A stretch of DNA of 64,000 nt from Pratylenchus scribneri (Eukaryota > Nematoda > Chromadorea > Rhabditida > Pratylenchidae). The notes beneath the pieces were generated by a model, which was given only the letters and a program-made list of their open reading frames with translations, did not search any database and was not told where the DNA came from. Positions 59,566 to 64,000 of the stretch are shown piece by piece (position 1 is the first letter of the stretch; every line of letters starts with the position of its first letter). The position numbers and the translations under genes are program-made. Location of the stretch: positions 358,501 to 422,500 of the forward strand of contig JAQSEB010000056.1 in assembly GCA_030063045.1 (NCBI GenBank), read 5' to 3'.

Positions 59566-62500
59566 TCAGCAAAGATTGCAAAATCGAGCACATTGCTTGA
59601 TCTTCGTTCCCTTTGGGTATTCTCTGCTGTCGCAGAATGCTTGGCCCCACATGATGCAGCTTTAATATTTTATAAAAATAGCATTTTTTTGAATTTTCTT
59701 CTTTTTTTATTAATTTTCCTCTCAATTAAAAAGGCATGCCAAAAAAATTTTTCCATAAAAAATTATTTTACTCTGGCTCATATCGATCCTGGCAAGCGAA
59801 TGTGGTTGGAATGCAATGGCCGCAGGTTTGCATGCAATTTCGTTTCATCGATCGATAATAGGCCTTTATGAAAAAATTAAAAAATTTCACAAAATTTTGC
59901 TGACCCTATTTTTGCACAAATTGATTTGCCCTTCACAATGGTCCGGGTCCCAGGCGTCGCCACAATTTTCCACTTAATTTATTGTATTTATTATTGGGTA
60001 GATTCTATATGTTACTGTCGGTACTTATCGGTTATTTCTCACAGATTTTTAAATTCATTTATTATATTTATATTTGATTGTAAAACGATGAAAAAACATT
60101 ATGGTTAACTCTTATAACAAATTTTGGGGTAACATAAGGTAATTAAATCTGGTGAATAATACTAATAAGTATCTTGCATCCTATACTGAATTCCAGCCGA
60201 TTCTTTTTCGGTATATTCTAGTTGGCATCCAACTTTAACCTATAGTCAATCGTTTCATAAGGGTCGATTTTATTTAGATTTCTCCAGTTTGAACGTAAAT
60301 TATGGCCATAGTAATTTTGGGGTTTTTAAATCTGTTTAGCATTTTTAAAATTGAATAAATTTGTCCAGGATTAGCTTTTCTACAACTAGATTGACCATGC
60401 TGAATCGAATGAGCCATTAATTAATGCTTTAGGATGTCTACGAGCTGAGATATGGTCATTTGTCACAATTTAAAATGTCTAGTACTATACTATTTTTGGT
60501 TAGTCAAATCAAAATCGGTTGCAACATTTAAAATAAAAATCGCGCAAACTTCGAGGAGATTTTGCCCGTGGATTTTCATTCTCAAAAATTTCTTGCTCTT
60601 CAGCTGTGCCAAATTCGGGATGAGATGGACGTCCAGAGGGATTGTTGTTTGTCACTGGAAAAATTGGCGAGAAATTTTGTAATATTTTAAATGTGCTTTA
60701 CCTTCATTTGGTTGTCCATTGTTAGGAATTTGATTTGGGTTTGGAATTTTGTATCCATTCTTTACACCAATCTCTTTAATATCCTCTCCAAAAGATTTAA
60801 TTTCCAATGTAATTTCCGTCTCATGTGAATTCTTTGAATTTTCCAGATGTCCCTTGGCTTAAAAAATACATAAATTTAAAATTTATTATCTTTTCATTAA
60901 TTTAAGCAATGTTTTCATTGTGCAATCATTCCGCTACCAATTTTCACATTAATACGCCATATTTCAACCAATTCTTACCCCATAGATCCAGCGATAAGCA
61001 TTATTTATTATTGTTTGGCTTGGGCTTAACCAGTTCAACTTAGTTTTGAACCATAAACCAAAATAAGTTTAAAATTATTTAATACACTTTAATTTTGACA
61101 AAACCATTACAAATTAAATTATTTATTATTTGAATGAATAGCACTATTAAACTATTATAATTATTTTGGCAACTATTTATGTACTCTTTTTTCGGCAAAT
61201 TAAAATATTTCCATATTATTTTTTACCCGTCTTTCTGTCATCCGCTTCCGCCGAAGAATCTTCAATTTCTTTCAGTGCATCTTTGTAAATTTTCTCCATT
61301 TTTTCAGTGCCACCTTGAACATATTCGTGAAATTCCGTCTGGAATTTGATCATTTCTTCCTGTTTATTGGATGCTTTTTTAATTTCTTTTTCCAATTTTG
61401 TTCTCATTTCTTCTCGATGTTTTTTCACATTCAATTCTTGCTGAACCCCTTTGAATTTATGTTCTGCATCAGCCAGAATTTTATTTAATTTTTCATTGTT
61501 TGTGACTGAAATTAGGAATTTAAAGGTTAAATTCATCGAATTTTAATCATTTTTCCATCGATATTCCAAGATATTATTATTATAAGATTAATTTTATCCG
61601 GGATCTCTTTTTGAAGAGCATTTTAATATTAAATGATTAATTGAAACAAAATTGGCCAGAAAATTATCGTCAAAATAAAGAAAAATGACCAGTGTTGTAC
61701 CTTTCGGATTTTATGCCTCCAGCTCCTAGCTAAGGGTTCCTATCCCCAAAAATTTTGTATTTCTCCCGATTTTTACCCCCTCCCCCTCATATGCTTAGCT
61801 CCGGGCTCCTTCACAGCACTGTAAATGATCTGTTTTTAGTCTCGTTGATTCTTAAATTTTACTAATTGCTTATCAATCCATTAATTTTTAATTAATTCAT
61901 TTCAATTTGCAAAAAAATAGCTAAATTTAAAATTAATATTTACTTATTATTTGAAATTTTGCTAAAATATAACATCAAATTTTTTTTTCAGCAATTTGGA
62001 AGAATTTTTAATTTTTTTGGAGGAATAAGTAATTTTTGAAAAATTAAAATTCCATTCACCTTTGGATCCAATTCCAGTTTCAGATGAACCACCACCTCCT
62101 GTTGTTGTATGTTTCCCTTTTAACTCTTTTTTCACTTTTTCCTCAAATGTGTTAATACTCTTTACGAGTTTGGCCAATTCCTCTTTGACCTTTTCATCTT
62201 TGGATGCTTTCTCAGCATTCTCAATTTTTTCCTTTTCCTCTGTTACTTTGTTCTGGAATTTTTCGAATGCTTCATCAATATCATTGTCATTGGCTATTTA
62301 AAAGAATTTGGATATTATTTATTTGTTTTAGGGAATCTATATTAATAATTATAATTATTAGGCCGCGAATTTATATGTCTCAAAAATTGCAAAATATGCA
62401 CATACCTATCTATGTAAAATGGAAAATATTCCAATATTTTATACTATTTTTGAAGGATATTTTTTGTCAAATTGGGGTTATACTAGGGAGTAGGGACAGC

Positions 62501-62944
62501 ATGGATTCTAGGGGTAGGGGATAGGGATATGTAGGGGTTAGGGAATTGGCCATAAATTTGTTGAGTCATGACTATTTTTGTGGCGATAAGATTTTTGGCC
62601 ATAACTCGGTGGTCAATGGGCAAATTTAAATAATTTAAAATAAATATTATAATCATCAAAAAAATATTCCATTCAAAATTCATTAGCTCACAATTATCGT
62701 CCAATGTGCCTTCCAATTCGTTTTTTGCAGCTGACTCAATATTCTCTGCTGCTTCATCGATTGTTTTTTTCAAATCGGCAGCCACTCCTGGAGTTTTCGC
62801 CCCTTCTTCCATTTCCGTTCTGAGTTTGCTGGCATCTTGTACAATTTTAGCGGTAATTTGCTTGATGTTTGAACCAGCACTGGTCAACCCAATTTGGAAG
62901 GCGAATAGGTAAATTGTGAGAAACAGAAAATTATTTTTCTCCAT
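59566..62944 (-). CDS. Secreted charged helical protein with two C-terminal ShKT domains
   Basis: Eight exons: 62944-62692, 62293-62060, 61505-61227, 60857-60702, 60654-60550, 59972-59905, 59863-59772, 59659-59566; phase-consistent, 426 aa. Signal peptide MEKNNFLFLTIYLFAFQIG. Residues ~25-255 are Lys/Glu/Ala-rich and probably coiled coil (VTEEKEKIENAEKASKDEK, KLEKEIKKASNKQEEM), broken by a Thr/Gly linker (HTTTGGGGSSETG). A Pro/Asn-rich linker follows. The end is two ShKT domains: C-x8-C-x6-C-x12-C-x3-C-x2-C (starting CGDAWDPDHC, ending CMQTCGHC) and C-x7-C-x7-C-x13-C-x3-C-x2-C (starting CQDRYEPDC, ending CARFCNLC). The donor joining exon 5 to the ShKT part is GTTTGC; if unused, the helical protein stops at 60509 and the ShKT exons need another 5' end. 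Confidence 0.7.
61690..61821. mobile_element. Short foldback element, CAGTGTTGT / CAGCACTG ends
   Basis: Ends CAGTGTTGTA and ACAGCACTG, interior with CTCCAGCTCCTAGC and GCTCCGGGCTCC words. Degenerate relative of the elements at 7798-8277 and 32720-32857. It lies in intron 2 of the helical-ShKT gene. Confidence 0.55.
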
Positions 62945-64000
62945 AATTAATAATTTTAATAATTCTCTGAAGAAAATTAAGTGTTGTAGAAGAATTAAAT
63001 TTCTAGAATAGCAACTTTCTGCTAATGCTAATTCATTTAATAATTATTTAAATAAATTCTGCCACATTTTCTCCTATATTTAGTGGTCTCGTTGCTATTA
63101 TATTTCTAACCATAAAAGGGGTCTGACATTTTAATTTGTTTACATTTCTTACAGATATTGAAAATTCAAAAAAATAAAATGATTAAATAATTTAACTAAA
63201 AAATTGTCCGTTTCTACAAAATTAACACAGGGGCATTTGCCAACATATATAATAAGATATATTAAAATATTGGGAAAAGTGACTAAATAAAGTATTTATT
63301 TTGTGGTTGGGCAGGGACTAGGATAGAACTCTATAATAATATATACTCACTTTTACTGCCAAATTTGGCCATAAATAATTTTTATTATACAAGATGGATT
63401 ATTTTTTGAAATGAAAATGAAATAATATTTTTTGAGTGATTTCACTCCCTACGCTCATTTACGTTGGCATTTATTCACATGACTGTTTGCACAGTTGCAT
63501 TTTTTTTGAATGCTATGGTCTTTAATAGTCAAAAATAGAATTTTTGGCCCAAAATTTTGCTCAATTTTTCACAATTCGAGAATTTGCTTGAAAAATGCGA
63601 ATTAAATTTCATGGTACATTGACAGGTGTGCAAACATTCAATTTATCATTTTTAAAATTGTAAATAGCAATTTTGGCACAGATCAAGTAATCAAATCAAT
63701 AATAAAAAAAGGAAAATGATGATTTGGACAAATCTCTGCAAAATGAATTTATTATATGTGCATATTTGAATTTTTTAATTCTTATTTTTATCTAATTGTA
63801 ATGAAAAAATATTTTGAATTTAAATCTTATGATCAATTTGAAGATAATAAAATTAGTAAGATTTTTGGGGTTAATCTGCACATATATAATACCTAAGTAC
63901 GATTGAAGTCTATTAGGAATCAGATGGGTCCAGAATAATAAGGATGAATTTTGAAGTATAGATTATGCATCAGCCGGATCAGGATTTGGATCGCTATTGG
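62945..64000. other. AT-rich upstream/intergenic sequence
   Basis: Upstream of the helical-ShKT gene. No exon, repeat family or RNA gene recognised up to the window end. Confidence 0.6.

Overview
This is a strongly AT-rich eukaryotic window with many short introns (GTAAGT-like donors, TTTTCAG/TTTAAG-like acceptors) and almost no long open frames. Intron style, three secreted ShKT-domain genes and a GH43 arabinanase (a class plant-parasitic nematodes are thought to have acquired laterally) point to a tylenchid plant-parasitic nematode, plausibly a root-knot (Meloidogyne-like) species. Genus is inference. Spliced models below were built by hand; a model is called 'phase-consistent' where every exon joins in frame and the total is a multiple of three.

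Layout. 1-6.4 kb: a small candidate zinc-knuckle gene (minus), then a satellite array of ~26 units of 167 bp that begins with one inverted unit. 6.9-10.7 kb: an unrecognised five-exon gene (plus) whose introns hold nested foldback elements. 10.9-12.7 kb: a fragmentary ORF and a membrane-anchored EF-hand gene (minus). 13-16 kb: a motif-rich promoter region and a mucin-like (TTP)n protein with a six-cysteine ShKT-like tail (plus). 16.5-22.1 kb: a 13-exon secreted multi-ShKT gene (minus).

24.3-29.7 kb (plus, two genes) and 42.0-50.5 kb (minus, two genes): an expanded family with a shared basic presequence followed by alternating A and B repeats of PUR/Whirly-like beta-beta-beta-alpha character. 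The copies carry one, two, two and three A-B modules, and internal modules are bounded by phase-1 introns. I consider this the most interesting system in the window. Between the two arms lies a GH43 arabinanase (minus, 30.7-40.5 kb) that appears spliced to a secreted acidic N-terminal region; a four-TM gene (plus, 32.3-34.5 kb) sits inside one of its introns.

51.2-56.2 kb: a GPAT3/4-like glycerol-phosphate acyltransferase (plus) with all acyltransferase motifs. 56.8-58.7 kb: a tyrosine-rich small protein (minus). 59.6-62.9 kb: a secreted charged helical protein ending in two ShKT domains (minus). Non-coding space and introns are packed with foldback MITE-like elements, tRNA-derived SINE copies, poly-G/C tracts and microsatellites. 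No rRNA gene, intact tRNA gene or CRISPR array was seen.
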